Origin: UMGS1251 sp036666555
GTDB lineage: Bacteria; Bacillota; Clostridia; Lachnospirales; Lachnospiraceae
DNA: 40,716 nucleotides
Reading direction: 5' to 3'
Assembly (NCBI GenBank): GCA_036666555.1
Contig: JAVWVS010000018.1
Location: 1 to 40,716, forward strand
Shown here: piece by piece, positions 17,290-25,708 of the stretch
Layout of the letters: every line of letters begins with the position of its first letter
How positions within the stretch are numbered: the stretch's first letter is position 1
The notes under the pieces: generated by a model
Seen by the model: the letters and a program-made list of their open reading frames with translations, nothing else
Told to the model about the DNA's origin: nothing
Database searches by the model: none
Made by a program: the position numbers and the translations under genes

Positions 17290-18219
17290 ATGAAGAAAAA
17301 AGTTGTTGTTGCACTGGGTCATCATGCCCTTGGAACTACGCTTCCGGAACAAAAAACAGCGGTGAAGCATTCCGCAATTGCCATTGTTGACTTAATCGAA
17401 GCTGGCTATCAAGTAACCATTACCCACAGTAATGCTCCACAAGTTGGTATGATTCATGCTGCCATGAATGAATTTGGTCATGCCCACGAAGATTATACTT
17501 CTGCACCGATGTCTGTGTGTTCTGCCATGAGTCAAGGCTATATCGGATATGATCTGCAAAATGCCATTCGGGAGGAACTATTAAACCGTGGGATTTTTAG
17601 AACGGTCAGCACCATACTAACACAGATGCTCGTAGACCCTTACGATGAAGCATTTTACCAACCCAAGAAAATTGTAGGACGTTATATGACAAAAGAAGAA
17701 GCGGATGCCGAAGAAAAAAAAGGTAATTATACCATCGAAGAACCGGGAAAAGGTTATCGTCGCATCGTATCTGCACCAAAACCGGTGGATATTATAGAAA
17801 TTGATGCCATCAAACTTTTAGTGGATGCTAATCAAATCGTCATTGCTTGTGGCGGTGGTGGCATTCCCGTACTCCAACAAGGAAATCACCTGAAAGGTGC
17901 CAGTGCTGTGATTGAAAAAGATTTGGCGGCTGGAAAACTTGCAGAGATGATTGATGCCGATGAATTAATTATCTTAACCAGCGTTGAAAAAGTTTCTCTG
18001 AACTTAGGTACCGATAAAGAAACACCTCTTGATCAGCTGACGGTATCCGATGCTAAAAAATATATGGCAGAAGGACAATTCGGCGAATTTTCCATGCTTC
18101 CAAAATTTGAAGCCTCTGTAAACTTTATTGAGCAGCGACAAGGACGAAAAGCACTGATTACCTCTTTTGAAAAATTAATGGATGGAATAAAAGGAAAAAC
18201 AGGAACTACCATTGCGTAG
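17290..18219 (+). CDS. arcC: Carbamate kinase, divergent clostridial type
   Basis: Carbamate kinase makes ATP from carbamoyl phosphate in arginine, citrulline or purine breakdown. Of 309 residues, the fold-defining PMSVCSAMSQGYIGYDLQ, IACGGGGIPV and VEKVSLNLG segments are present. The two nucleotide/substrate loops differ from the textbook form: ALGHHALG in place of ALGGNALG, and HSNAPQVG in place of HGNGPQVG. I have seen this variant in other Clostridia, so it is probably functional. The start at 17290 (MKKKVVVALG) gives normal length; a longer frame from 17206 overlaps its own promoter. No arcA or arcB gene is nearby. Confidence 0.88.
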   Translation: MKKKVVVALGHHALGTTLPEQKTAVKHSAIAIVDLIEAGYQVTITHSNAPQVGMIHAAMNEFGHAHEDYTSAPMSVCSAMSQGYIGYDLQNAIREELLNRGIFRTVSTILTQMLVDPYDEAFYQPKKIVGRYMTKEEADAEEKKGNYTIEEPGKGYRRIVSAPKPVDIIEIDAIKLLVDANQIVIACGGGGIPVLQQGNHLKGASAVIEKDLAAGKLAEMIDADELIILTSVEKVSLNLGTDKETPLDQLTVSDAKKYMAEGQFGEFSMLPKFEASVNFIEQRQGRKALITSFEKLMDGIKGKTGTTIA

Positions 18220-18230
18220 TTCCTGTTTTT
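18195..18230. terminator. Bidirectional terminator overlapping the arcC stop
   Basis: A perfect 15-bp stem (18195-18209 with 18216-18230) starts with an A run and ends with a T run. The TAG of arcC lies within the right arm. It also sits immediately after the stop of the convergent minus-strand RHH gene. Confidence 0.9.
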
Positions 18231-18434
18231 CTATTCTATATCTAGTTTGGGTGGTTCATCTAGATGCTCTGAAACATATTTTCCATTCTTCTTGCGTTGT
18301 CGTACGCACTCGGAAAGTAAGTATTCTATCTGCCCATTCACTGACCGAAAGTCATCTTCTGCCCACGTTGCAATGCCATCGTAGAGTGTTTTTGACAAAC
18401 GTAGTGGAATTTGTTTTTTCGTTGTATCAGCCAT
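18231..18434 (-). CDS. Arc-family ribbon-helix-helix DNA-binding protein
   Basis: A 67-residue protein with one ribbon-helix-helix unit: a strand KQIPLRLSKTLYDGI followed by a helix and RSVNGQIEYLLSECVRQRKK. The SVNGQIE turn is typical of Arc-like repressors, which bind DNA as dimers. It follows the SPFH gene by two bases and would be made from the same transcript. SPFH genes coupled to a small Arc-like gene are a recurrent arrangement. A 12-bp palindrome at the operon promoter (19456-19467) is a plausible binding site. Confidence 0.8.
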   Translation of the reverse strand: MADTTKKQIPLRLSKTLYDGIATWAEDDFRSVNGQIEYLLSECVRQRKKNGKYVSEHLDEPPKLDIE

Positions 18435-18436
18435 AT

Positions 18437-19435
18437 TTAATACAAGCTGCCAGAATTAACAATTGGCTGAACATCATGATTTCCGCAAAGTACCACTAAT
18501 AAGTTCGACACCATAGCTGCTTTTCTCTCTTCATCTAAAACTACAATATTATTTTCATTTAGTTGTCCCAGTGCCATTTCCACCATACCAACTGCACCGT
18601 CTACAATCATTTTACGAGCATCCACAATGGCCGATGCCTGCTGTCTTTGTAGCATAACTGCTGCAATCTCCGGCGCATACGCCAAATAAGTAATCCGTGC
18701 TTCTAGAATATCAAGACCTGCTTCTGTCACTTTTCCCTGAATTTCATCTTTGATACGAGCTGCTACAATTTCACTGGAGCCACGCAGACTTCCTTCGTCC
18801 GCAATCCCATCCCCTGTTGTATCTACGTCCGGTGCCACATCATATGGATAATTTCTTACGATATTACGCAGGGCACTATCACATTGCAAAGACAAATATT
18901 CTTTGTAATTATCCACGGTAAAGACCGCTTTGGCCGTATCCACTACACGCCACATCACAGCAATCCCAATCTCAATTGGATTTCCTAAACAATCGTTAAT
19001 CTTCTGTCTGTTGTTATTCAGTGTCATAATCTTTAAAGGAATATGCTTGCTTCCTCTTTCTATCGATACATTTTCATTGGCCACACCGGATGCTTTTCCA
19101 CGGCTGTTTCGCACATCCCCACTTTGGCTAAGTTTGGTACCAGCTGCAGGATTCACTGCGGTACAGAATGGATTCACAAAGTAAAATCCTTCTGATTTTA
19201 ATGTGCCGATATAGTCGCCAAATAGTGTCAACACCAGTGCTTCTTGCGGTTTAATTACTTTTAATCCCATAAATGGAATCCATCCAATACAGGCCCAGAT
19301 GATGCCGATTACCAAAAGTGGAGTACTGCTTATGTTTCCCACCACAATGGCTCCTATGGATGCAAAATATAAGAATAGTAGCACGACTACAACCAACAAC
19401 CCATTTTTCTTGTTTTTAAGTACTTTTTCTTCCAT
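18437..19435 (-). CDS. SPFH/band 7 (stomatin-like) membrane protein
   Basis: A 332-residue protein with two N-terminal membrane helices (about residues 14-56) followed by an SPFH/band 7 domain: VIKPQEALVLTLFGDYIGT, then a core ending LDILEARITYLAYAPEIA, and the coiled alanine-rich segment that starts AVMLQRQQASAIVDARKMIV. Such proteins oligomerise in the membrane and scaffold other proteins. An insert with DTTGDGIADEG (about residues 208-218) is common in this subgroup. The gene is followed by a tiny RHH gene. No enzymatic role is implied. Confidence 0.88.
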   Translation of the reverse strand: MEEKVLKNKKNGLLVVVVLLFLYFASIGAIVVGNISSTPLLVIGIIWACIGWIPFMGLKVIKPQEALVLTLFGDYIGTLKSEGFYFVNPFCTAVNPAAGTKLSQSGDVRNSRGKASGVANENVSIERGSKHIPLKIMTLNNNRQKINDCLGNPIEIGIAVMWRVVDTAKAVFTVDNYKEYLSLQCDSALRNIVRNYPYDVAPDVDTTGDGIADEGSLRGSSEIVAARIKDEIQGKVTEAGLDILEARITYLAYAPEIAAVMLQRQQASAIVDARKMIVDGAVGMVEMALGQLNENNIVVLDEERKAAMVSNLLVVLCGNHDVQPIVNSGSLY

Positions 19436-19455
19436 AATTGATTCCTCTTTCCTTA

Positions 19456-19467
19456 TTTGATATCAAA
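19456..19467. promoter_or_regulatory. 12-bp palindrome at the SPFH promoter
   Basis: TTTGATATCAAA is a perfect palindrome directly downstream of the -10 box, where it would overlap the transcription start. It is a candidate operator for the RHH protein made from the same operon; that link is inferred only from position. Confidence 0.5.
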
Positions 19468-19496
19468 ATCATATCACTCTGATTTCTAAATGTCAA
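19468..19496 (-). promoter_or_regulatory. Promoter of the SPFH-RHH operon
   Basis: On the minus strand, -35 TTGACA (19491-19496), 17-base spacer, -10 TATGAT (19468-19473): a near-consensus sigma-A promoter. Confidence 0.85.
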
Positions 19497-19513
19497 CCTT
19501 TTTACAAAATAAT

Positions 19514-19549
19514 ATAGCAGGGAATATGTATATCCTTATTCCCTGCTAT
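19514..19549 (-). terminator. Terminator after the nucleotidyltransferase gene
   Basis: A perfect 13-bp stem (19514-19526 with 19537-19549) with a 10-base loop follows the gene that ends at 19564. On the minus strand it is followed by a broken U-rich stretch, so termination is likely but not of the strongest form. Confidence 0.7.
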
Positions 19550-19563
19550 CCTTAGCTTATAAT

Positions 19564-20127
19564 CTATTCTTCTAAATGATGTTGTTCTATCACTCTTTCA
19601 TCCAAATGATGTTTTTTCATATATTCATATACCGTCTTTGGAACCAAGTGACTCCATTCTGTTCCTTCTACAATACATTGTCTGATTTCCGCTCCGGTCG
19701 TTCCCTTTTCTTCCGGTGTTTTTCGCCATAAAATTTCTGTTTTTACACCTAATCCATGAAGCATCTTAAGTTTTTCCTCATCCCAAGCATCACAAATACT
19801 CATATAATATATGGCATCTTTCGGTGCATACTGCAAAATATATTCCGGACAATTAATGGGAAATGGCACAATCTCAAACGCATCCCTTGGAACTCCAAAG
19901 TCAAGCAAAGCGTCATGAATCATCTCATAACGTTCAAAATAAGTCAGTGGATTTGCACACGGGGTAGAACGTTGCAAATCATTATCTGTTTCTCTAACAT
20001 CGCGGTCATCTGGATTCGTAATTCCGATGTACAACGTATTGCAACGCATTTTAGCTGCAAGTATATATTCCATATGTTTTAAATGTAATACTTGAAAACG
20101 TCCATGTATCAATCCTATTTTGACCAT
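19564..20127 (-). CDS. Nucleotidyltransferase, NMN adenylyltransferase (NadM)-like
   Basis: A 187-residue protein with the HIGH-family nucleotidyltransferase fold: GRFQVLHLKH at residues 9-18 replaces the usual GRFQPxHxGH, and TTGAEIRQ near residue 153 replaces the ISGT-x-IR motif. This layout matches archaeal-type NadM and related cytidylyl/adenylyltransferases. The His pair for phosphate binding is kept but the glycine before the second His is Lys, so the substrate may not be NMN. The gene stands alone with its own promoter and terminator. The exact reaction is uncertain. Confidence 0.65.
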   Translation of the reverse strand: MVKIGLIHGRFQVLHLKHMEYILAAKMRCNTLYIGITNPDDRDVRETDNDLQRSTPCANPLTYFERYEMIHDALLDFGVPRDAFEIVPFPINCPEYILQYAPKDAIYYMSICDAWDEEKLKMLHGLGVKTEILWRKTPEEKGTTGAEIRQCIVEGTEWSHLVPKTVYEYMKKHHLDERVIEQHHLEE

Positions 20128-20174
20128 TTTTCTCTCCTCTTACTGCATTTATTTCTTTTCTTATGACTCTTTAT

Positions 20175-20203
20175 AGTATAATACATACAAACGCGGATAG
20201 CAA
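20175..20203 (-). promoter_or_regulatory. Promoter of the nucleotidyltransferase gene
   Basis: On the minus strand, -35 TTGCTA (20198-20203), 17-base spacer, -10 TATACT (20175-20180). Confidence 0.65.
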
Positions 20204-20213
20204 ATTCTAATTA

Positions 20214-21326
20214 TTACTTTACTTCTATTAATTCATATTCACTATTTCCAAGTCCAATTTTTACACCATGTTCAATTGCCACTCGCCAATTTGTATTGGG
20301 ACTCACATTATGAAAATGATCCTGATCTTTGTGATGAATATTTTTTGCCAATACACTTCCCTCTATGATGGGTTGCCGATTCACTGCATCTGCACAAGCC
20401 ACATCTATGGCTACCGGATCAAAAGATGCGAACATCCCCACATCCGGAACAATGGGAATGTCATTTTCCCCATGACAGTCGCAATAAGGAGATACATCTA
20501 CTACCAGACTAATATGAAATTGCGGTCTTCCGTCCACTACTGCTTTACTATATTCCGCAATCTTTCGATTTAAAATGTCAAAAGATTCATCTGATGCCGA
20601 ACATACTGCGTCTTGATGACACACACCAATACATCTTCCACAACCCACACATTTATCATGATGGATTTCTGCCTTTCTATCCATGATCGTAATGGCATCA
20701 TGAGCACAATTCTTAGCACACACCCCACATCCGATACATTGTTCCTGATTAATGTCTGGCTTACCGGCACTATGCATTTCCATTTTACCTGCCCTGGAAC
20801 CGCAGCCCATTCCAATATTTTTTAAAGTGCCGCCAAATCCGGTTGATTCATGTCCTTTAAAATGTGTCAGTGTAATGAAAATATCCGCATCCATAATCCC
20901 CTGGCCTATCTTGGCCTCTTTTACGTACTCTCCTCCTTTGACCGGCACTAATTGCTCATCGGTTCCCTTTAAACCATCTCCGATAAGAATGTGACATCCT
21001 GTTGAAAACGGCGAGAATCCATTCACATAGGCGCTTTCTATATGATCTAAGGCATTCTTTCTTCCACCGACATAAAGAGTGTTACAATCCGTAAGAAATG
21101 GTCTTCCTCCTAACTCCTTCACTACATCTGCCACCGTTTTCGCATAGTTCGGGCGTAAATATGCCAAGTTTCCGGGCTCTCCAAAATGCATTTTAATTGC
21201 TGCATAATGTTTTTGAAAATCAATGGTTCCAATTCCCGCTGTTTTGATTAACCGTTCTAGTTTTTGCTGTAAATTATCATTATTTTGTGTATGTAAATTT
21301 GTAAAATAGACTTTTGATTTTTTCAT
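20214..21326 (-). CDS. DUF362 protein with two 4Fe-4S clusters
   Basis: A 370-residue protein of the DUF362 family with a dicluster ferredoxin insert: Cys 197, 200, 203 and 207 (CIGCGVCAKNC) and Cys 226, 229, 232 and 236 (CVGCGRCIGVC). The N-terminal half has the family pattern IKMHFGEPGNLAYLRP and KGHESTGFGGTLKNIGMGCG. The biochemical role of the family is unknown; an electron-transfer or metal-handling role in the cytoplasm is plausible. It is a single gene with no partner on its strand, divergent from the DUF134 gene. Confidence 0.88.
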   Translation of the reverse strand: MKKSKVYFTNLHTQNNDNLQQKLERLIKTAGIGTIDFQKHYAAIKMHFGEPGNLAYLRPNYAKTVADVVKELGGRPFLTDCNTLYVGGRKNALDHIESAYVNGFSPFSTGCHILIGDGLKGTDEQLVPVKGGEYVKEAKIGQGIMDADIFITLTHFKGHESTGFGGTLKNIGMGCGSRAGKMEMHSAGKPDINQEQCIGCGVCAKNCAHDAITIMDRKAEIHHDKCVGCGRCIGVCHQDAVCSASDESFDILNRKIAEYSKAVVDGRPQFHISLVVDVSPYCDCHGENDIPIVPDVGMFASFDPVAIDVACADAVNRQPIIEGSVLAKNIHHKDQDHFHNVSPNTNWRVAIEHGVKIGLGNSEYELIEVK

Positions 21327-21465
21327 CTGTTTTCCTACCCTTCTTATTTATTTAGTATACGTCATTTTTTTTGTTTTTTCCATCTACTTTTTAAAAAATT
21401 AGTCCAAAATCTACTCTTTATATGGTATCCTATAAATATGCACAAGTGTGAAAGGAGTAATGATT

Positions 21466-21873
21466 ATGGCTCGCCCTACCAAAAGCAGACGTATCTGTCA
21501 AATGCCTGAAACCATTGAATTTGTTCCCTGCAACGAACAAAAAGCAGATGCTATTTTACTTGCTGTAGAAGAATATGAAGCAATACGGTTAATTGATTAT
21601 CTTGGACTTACCCAGGAAGACTGTGCAGTTCAGATGCACGTTGCAAGAACGACGGTACAATCCATTTATGATTCTGCCCGCAAAAAACTGGCAGATACTT
21701 TAGTAAATGGAAGAAGATTAGTGATTCGCGGCGGTTGCTACGATGTCTGTCTCAACGCTGCCAAATGTGGTGGGAAAAATTGCAGTGAACAAAGTTGTCG
21801 CAAAAAGCGGTGCGAAGGTAATGAAACTCAATGCCAGCATTGTGAAAGTCCAAAAAACTTTTCATCTTTATAA
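21466..21873 (+). CDS. DUF134 helix-turn-helix protein with cysteine-rich tail
   Basis: A 135-residue protein. The N-terminus MARPTKSRRICQMPE and the helix-turn-helix of the sigma-70 region 4 type (YEAIRLIDYLGLTQEDCAVQM, then VARTTVQSIYDSARKKL) are diagnostic for DUF134. The tail has at least eight Cys in about 40 residues (CGGKNCSEQSC, CEGNETQCQHC), suited to a metal or Fe-S centre. I chose the start at 21466, eight bases after AAGGAG; a GTG at 21448 precedes that site. It is followed by a NifX-like protein, a frequent pair. It may sense a metal or Fe-S state and control that gene. Confidence 0.88.
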   Translation: MARPTKSRRICQMPETIEFVPCNEQKADAILLAVEEYEAIRLIDYLGLTQEDCAVQMHVARTTVQSIYDSARKKLADTLVNGRRLVIRGGCYDVCLNAAKCGGKNCSEQSCRKKRCEGNETQCQHCESPKNFSSL

Positions 21874-21962
21874 TGAAAAAAAGAATTTGTCCAATTTAGT
21901 TATTGACTTATGTCAGAAACGGATGTACAATAACTCTACAATATTAGATATGGAGGTTATGT

Positions 21963-22352
21963 ATGAAAATAGCAGTTACTTATGAAAATGGTCAGGTGTT
22001 TCAACATTTTGGCCATTGCGAGAATTTCAAGATTTACGAAGTAGAGAACAATGAAGTAAAGACCGCTACCGTTGTAAGTGCCATTGGCAGTGGTCATGGT
22101 GCTCTTGCAGGATTCCTTAAAAGCAATGATGTAGATACACTCATTTGTGGTGGAATTGGCGGCGGTGCCCGAGTTGCTCTTGCGGAAGCTGGTGTACAGC
22201 TATATCCCGGCGTTACCGGTAATGCAGACGAAAGTGTAACCGCATTACTGAGCAAGACATTAGCCTTTGATCCAAACACCATGTGTAACCACCATCATGA
22301 AGGTGGACATACCTGTGGTGAAGATAAACATGGTTGTGGCAGCAACTGTTAA
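21963..22352 (+). CDS. NifX/NifB-type dinitrogenase cofactor-family protein
   Basis: A 129-residue protein of the dinitrogenase Fe-Mo cofactor biosynthesis family (NifX/NifB C-terminal/NafY fold). The core VFQHFGHCENFKIYEV and ICGGIGGGARVALAEAGVQL is typical. The tail carries a His- and Cys-rich cluster (CNHHHEGGHTCGEDKHGCGSNC, shown here in part as CNHHHEGGH), suggesting metal binding. No nif genes are nearby, so nitrogen fixation is not implied; such stand-alone proteins are thought to carry metal clusters. GGAGGT lies just upstream. Confidence 0.88.
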   Translation: MKIAVTYENGQVFQHFGHCENFKIYEVENNEVKTATVVSAIGSGHGALAGFLKSNDVDTLICGGIGGGARVALAEAGVQLYPGVTGNADESVTALLSKTLAFDPNTMCNHHHEGGHTCGEDKHGCGSNC

Positions 22353-22360
22353 ACAGCAGA

Positions 22361-22395
22361 AAAATACCCTCAGACAATTTCTCTGAGGGTATTTT
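22361..22395. terminator. Bidirectional terminator between NifX-like and DUF1537 genes
   Basis: A perfect 14-bp stem (22361-22374 with 22382-22395), with A and T runs in the arms, serves both convergent genes. It closes the LacI-headed operon on the minus strand. Confidence 0.92.
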
Positions 22396-23829
22396 TTATG
22401 CATTCTTTTTTCCACAAAAAACTTCTACTGCTTCTCGTAACGTAGTATCTTCTCCCACATTTCCCGGGAAAATCACATAAGGAACATTGGGGAATTTACT
22501 TTCGCTTCCGGTTTCCCATACAGGAATTCCGGGTCTAATCTGTCCAAGCACCGTAGCTCTTTTTACCGCCAATGCTTTCGTTCCTACATCACTGGAAGTA
22601 ATGCCTCCTTTTGCAATGACAAACTGCGGTTCCACGTTTAACTTTCCTACCAAAGATTGCACTGCATCAGATATTTTAACGGAACGAACAAGTGCATCTT
22701 CTTCTGAATCTTCCGCAACCACTAAAAGTTTACGCTTGGTGTAGATTACCACTGTTTTTCCATCTTTTAGTATTTGTTCCTCTTTCTTTAAAACGGTTTG
22801 AATTTCTTCTTCAAAAGCTTTCGGGTCTAATACTAAATCTGAATTAAACTCTATGCATTCTACGTTTTGAACTTTTTTCAGCTCCTCAAGTTGTCGTGTA
22901 GTCTTATCCGTATGAGAACCAACTACCACAATTCCTCCATTTGCATTTTGCTTTTTCACCATATCTTCTTTCGTCAAAAGTTCTCTGGTTGTAATTCCAC
23001 CTAGTGCTTTCACAAAAGAAGCTGCTGTTCGAAATAAATATGTTTTTCCCATGGACATTGCCCGATATAGTGCGATGCAAAATACTTTTACATCTACATC
23101 ATCCACTGCATTCACTACCACTTTATTAAAATGCTTCACTTCCATTAATTTCTGGGTGATTCCATCCAGATTTACATTACGAAGTTCCTCCAGTGAAATA
23201 CTAACCACTTTTTCTTTTTGGTATCTCCCCTGTGTCTTTTCTTCAATATAGGCTTTCAGGTCAGAAGATGTATACCCAAAAGTTTTATCTTTGGCAAATT
23301 CTGTTTCTCCTGCCGGAATTAATTCTGTCCCATATCTCACGTAATGAATATCATTCAGCGTAAATCTTTGTCCTTCTTTAAAAAATGGACATAGGATTTC
23401 CCCATCTATCACTTTATTTTCTTGTTCTTCCATAACACTTTTTAAAGTTTCTGTTTCGAGAGGATAGTGACCTCTTAAAGTACTGTCACTTCTGCTCACC
23501 AACAGGTATCCCTTATGTTGTATGGCTGCCGTTTCAGAAACAGTCTGAGCAATCTGCCTATGTGCCTCTTCGGTCTGGGCCACAGTAAATCCTCTGGAAT
23601 TGGTCAAGATGTAGAACAAGTTATTTGTTTCTTGAAACCCTTTTGCAATGCTTTCCTTGGTCCAATCAGTATAAACCGATACATTGTGAACTGTCTGTAC
23701 CCCTGTCGGATCATCATCCAGCACCACAATTTTCACATTGCTTGCCTTTATTTCCTGATTGAGAAGACGATCGATCAATGCTTCATCTACTTTTTTTTGT
23801 TTCTCTAATATACTTGCATCTAATTTCAT
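22396..23829 (-). CDS. Four-carbon acid-sugar kinase (DUF1537 family)
   Basis: A 477-residue member of the DUF1537 (OtnK/DtnK) kinases, which phosphorylate acid sugars such as threonate, erythronate or 3-oxo-isoapionate. Family features are the N-terminal VLDDDPTGVQTVHNV (about residues 36-50), LTNSRGF, SRSDSTLRGHYPLE (substrate binding), GSHTDKTTRQL, and the C-terminal VIAKGGITSSDVG and VPYVIFPGNVG nucleotide loops. It is the last gene of the lacI-ldh-aldolase-TRAP operon, so it probably acts on an intermediate of the imported acid. Which acid cannot be read from the sequence. Confidence 0.9.
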   Translation of the reverse strand: MKLDASILEKQKKVDEALIDRLLNQEIKASNVKIVVLDDDPTGVQTVHNVSVYTDWTKESIAKGFQETNNLFYILTNSRGFTVAQTEEAHRQIAQTVSETAAIQHKGYLLVSRSDSTLRGHYPLETETLKSVMEEQENKVIDGEILCPFFKEGQRFTLNDIHYVRYGTELIPAGETEFAKDKTFGYTSSDLKAYIEEKTQGRYQKEKVVSISLEELRNVNLDGITQKLMEVKHFNKVVVNAVDDVDVKVFCIALYRAMSMGKTYLFRTAASFVKALGGITTRELLTKEDMVKKQNANGGIVVVGSHTDKTTRQLEELKKVQNVECIEFNSDLVLDPKAFEEEIQTVLKKEEQILKDGKTVVIYTKRKLLVVAEDSEEDALVRSVKISDAVQSLVGKLNVEPQFVIAKGGITSSDVGTKALAVKRATVLGQIRPGIPVWETGSESKFPNVPYVIFPGNVGEDTTLREAVEVFCGKKNA

Positions 23830-23847
23830 CTTTAATCTCCCCCACTT

Positions 23848-25137
23848 TTAAACATTCATTCCCATCAACTGTGGCAGCGATAAAGAAATCGCCGGAATGT
23901 ATGTGATTAGCATCAAGATAAGAATCATCACTACAATCCACGGCACGATACTTTTCACCAGCCGGTCAAAGCTAATATCGCCGACCTGACATGCCATAAA
24001 CAAATTCGCTCCCAGAGGCGGTGTAATGAAACCAATAGAAAGATTCATTACCATGATAATACCAAAGTGAATTGGGTTCACTCCCAATTGCATTACAACT
24101 GGCAATAAGATTGGTGTTAAAATAATAATTGCGGCATTGGTTTCCATAAAAGTACCAACAATTAATAGTAATACATTGATTAACAACAGCACCAATATTT
24201 TACTGTTCGTGATACCTAATATAAAGTCTGCAATCTGTGCCGGTACTTGGGTAATTGTTAAAATTCTTCCAAATCCAGTGGAAATACCAATGATAATTAA
24301 AACAGTAGCGCACATCAGACAAGAGCGATACATAATCGGCACCAGGTCTTTTACTTTTACTTCTTTGTAAATAAATATGCTGACAATAATACCGTACACA
24401 CTGGCAATTGCCGCTGCTTCTGTAGGTGTAAAGATTCCACCATAGATTCCACCTAAGATAATCACCGGAATTAACAGACCCGGAATCGCATCAATAATAA
24501 TTTTAACAGCCTCTTTCAAAGAATATTTGGTATCGTCTCCTTTATATCCATGTTTTTTAGAATAGATAAAAGAATAGATAATCAGTCCGGCGCCGATAAC
24601 TAATCCCGGCACAATCCCAGCCATGAACAATCCGGATACCGATGCACCTGCTGCAACTGCATATACTACCATACAGACACTTGGTGGAATGATAACACCT
24701 ACGGTTCCTGCTGTAGATACTAATGCACTGGAATAACCTTTGTCATAACCTTTGTTTACCATGGTCGGAATCATAATAAGACCAATGGCTGCAACCGCTG
24801 CTGAGCCGGTTCCGGATATCGCTGCAAAAAATAAACAAGTTACAATGGTTACAATTCCCAAACCACCGGTAAGACGTCCAAAGAAAATACTGGAAACTTT
24901 AATGAGTCGTTTAGAAATGCCTCCTCGTCCCATAATTTCACCGGCAAAAGTGAATAAAGGCACTGCCATCAATGGGAAGGAGTTCAGTCCTTGAATCATT
25001 GACTGTACAAAGGTTTCCATACTAATTGGATCTTGTGTAACAATAGTTGCAAGGGATGATAATCCTAAACTGATTCCGATCGGAACAGATAGGAGTAAAA
25101 ATATAGCTAGTGATACAAATAAAATAATAGCGGTCAT
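23848..25137 (-). CDS. TRAP transporter large membrane subunit (DctM)
   Basis: A 429-residue integral membrane protein with about 12 helices; the family segments PLMAVPLFTFAGEIMGRGGIS, FAAISGTGSAAVAAIG and FITPPLGANLFMACQVG are present. It is the ion-coupled pore of a TRAP importer and forms a complex with the small subunit encoded just upstream. TRAP systems mainly carry carboxylates and some sulfonates, so the substrate of this operon probably bears an acidic group. It is preceded by dctQ at 12 bases and followed by the kinase gene. Confidence 0.93.
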   Translation of the reverse strand: MTAIILFVSLAIFLLLSVPIGISLGLSSLATIVTQDPISMETFVQSMIQGLNSFPLMAVPLFTFAGEIMGRGGISKRLIKVSSIFFGRLTGGLGIVTIVTCLFFAAISGTGSAAVAAIGLIMIPTMVNKGYDKGYSSALVSTAGTVGVIIPPSVCMVVYAVAAGASVSGLFMAGIVPGLVIGAGLIIYSFIYSKKHGYKGDDTKYSLKEAVKIIIDAIPGLLIPVIILGGIYGGIFTPTEAAAIASVYGIIVSIFIYKEVKVKDLVPIMYRSCLMCATVLIIIGISTGFGRILTITQVPAQIADFILGITNSKILVLLLINVLLLIVGTFMETNAAIIILTPILLPVVMQLGVNPIHFGIIMVMNLSIGFITPPLGANLFMACQVGDISFDRLVKSIVPWIVVMILILMLITYIPAISLSLPQLMGMNV

Positions 25138-25149
25138 ATTAAATTCCTC

Positions 25150-25695
25150 CTATTTCGGGAAACAAGTTTGATTATTTTCATAATAGTTACCATCATAATT
25201 AATATACTTATCCATGTCTGCATTCCAATTGCGGATCTTCCAAATAATTACCTGAATATTGCGGACTACCATCATAAAGAATCCCAATACTCCTGCGAAA
25301 TATAGTACGTTTTGACTCCACGGCACTGCGATTAACGTATCGTGATATTTTGCTGCATTCATGCAAAGTATAATGACTGCTTTAAGTCCCACTACACAGA
25401 ATATAAAAAAGAAAACATCGCATAACAACAGCATGATTTTTTGTACTTTTTCTGGGAATTTTTCGCAGAAAAATCCTATTCGGACATGTCTGTTATTACG
25501 GGTTAAATATCCAAAACTGGAAAACGAAACCCATACAAACAAGATACGGGAAACTTCCTCCCCCCATGAAAAACCGGTTTTAAAAATAAACCGCATAATT
25601 ACCTGCAAGGTAATCAGACCAAGCATCAAGGCGAAAAATACTACCATTAAAACTGCTTCAAAATTCACATCTAACCATCGAATTATTTTTTTCAA
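25150..25695 (-). CDS. TRAP transporter small membrane subunit (DctQ)
   Basis: A 181-residue protein with four membrane helices. The family segment FKTGFSWGEEVSRILFVWVSFSSFG is present. It joins the large subunit DctM and the binding protein. The genes are in the usual order P-Q-M with gaps of about 13 bases. The C-terminal tail is polar and unusually rich in Asn and Tyr. Confidence 0.88.
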   Translation of the reverse strand: MKKIIRWLDVNFEAVLMVVFFALMLGLITLQVIMRFIFKTGFSWGEEVSRILFVWVSFSSFGYLTRNNRHVRIGFFCEKFPEKVQKIMLLLCDVFFFIFCVVGLKAVIILCMNAAKYHDTLIAVPWSQNVLYFAGVLGFFMMVVRNIQVIIWKIRNWNADMDKYINYDGNYYENNQTCFPK

Positions 25696-25708
25696 TTTTA
25701 TCTCTCCT

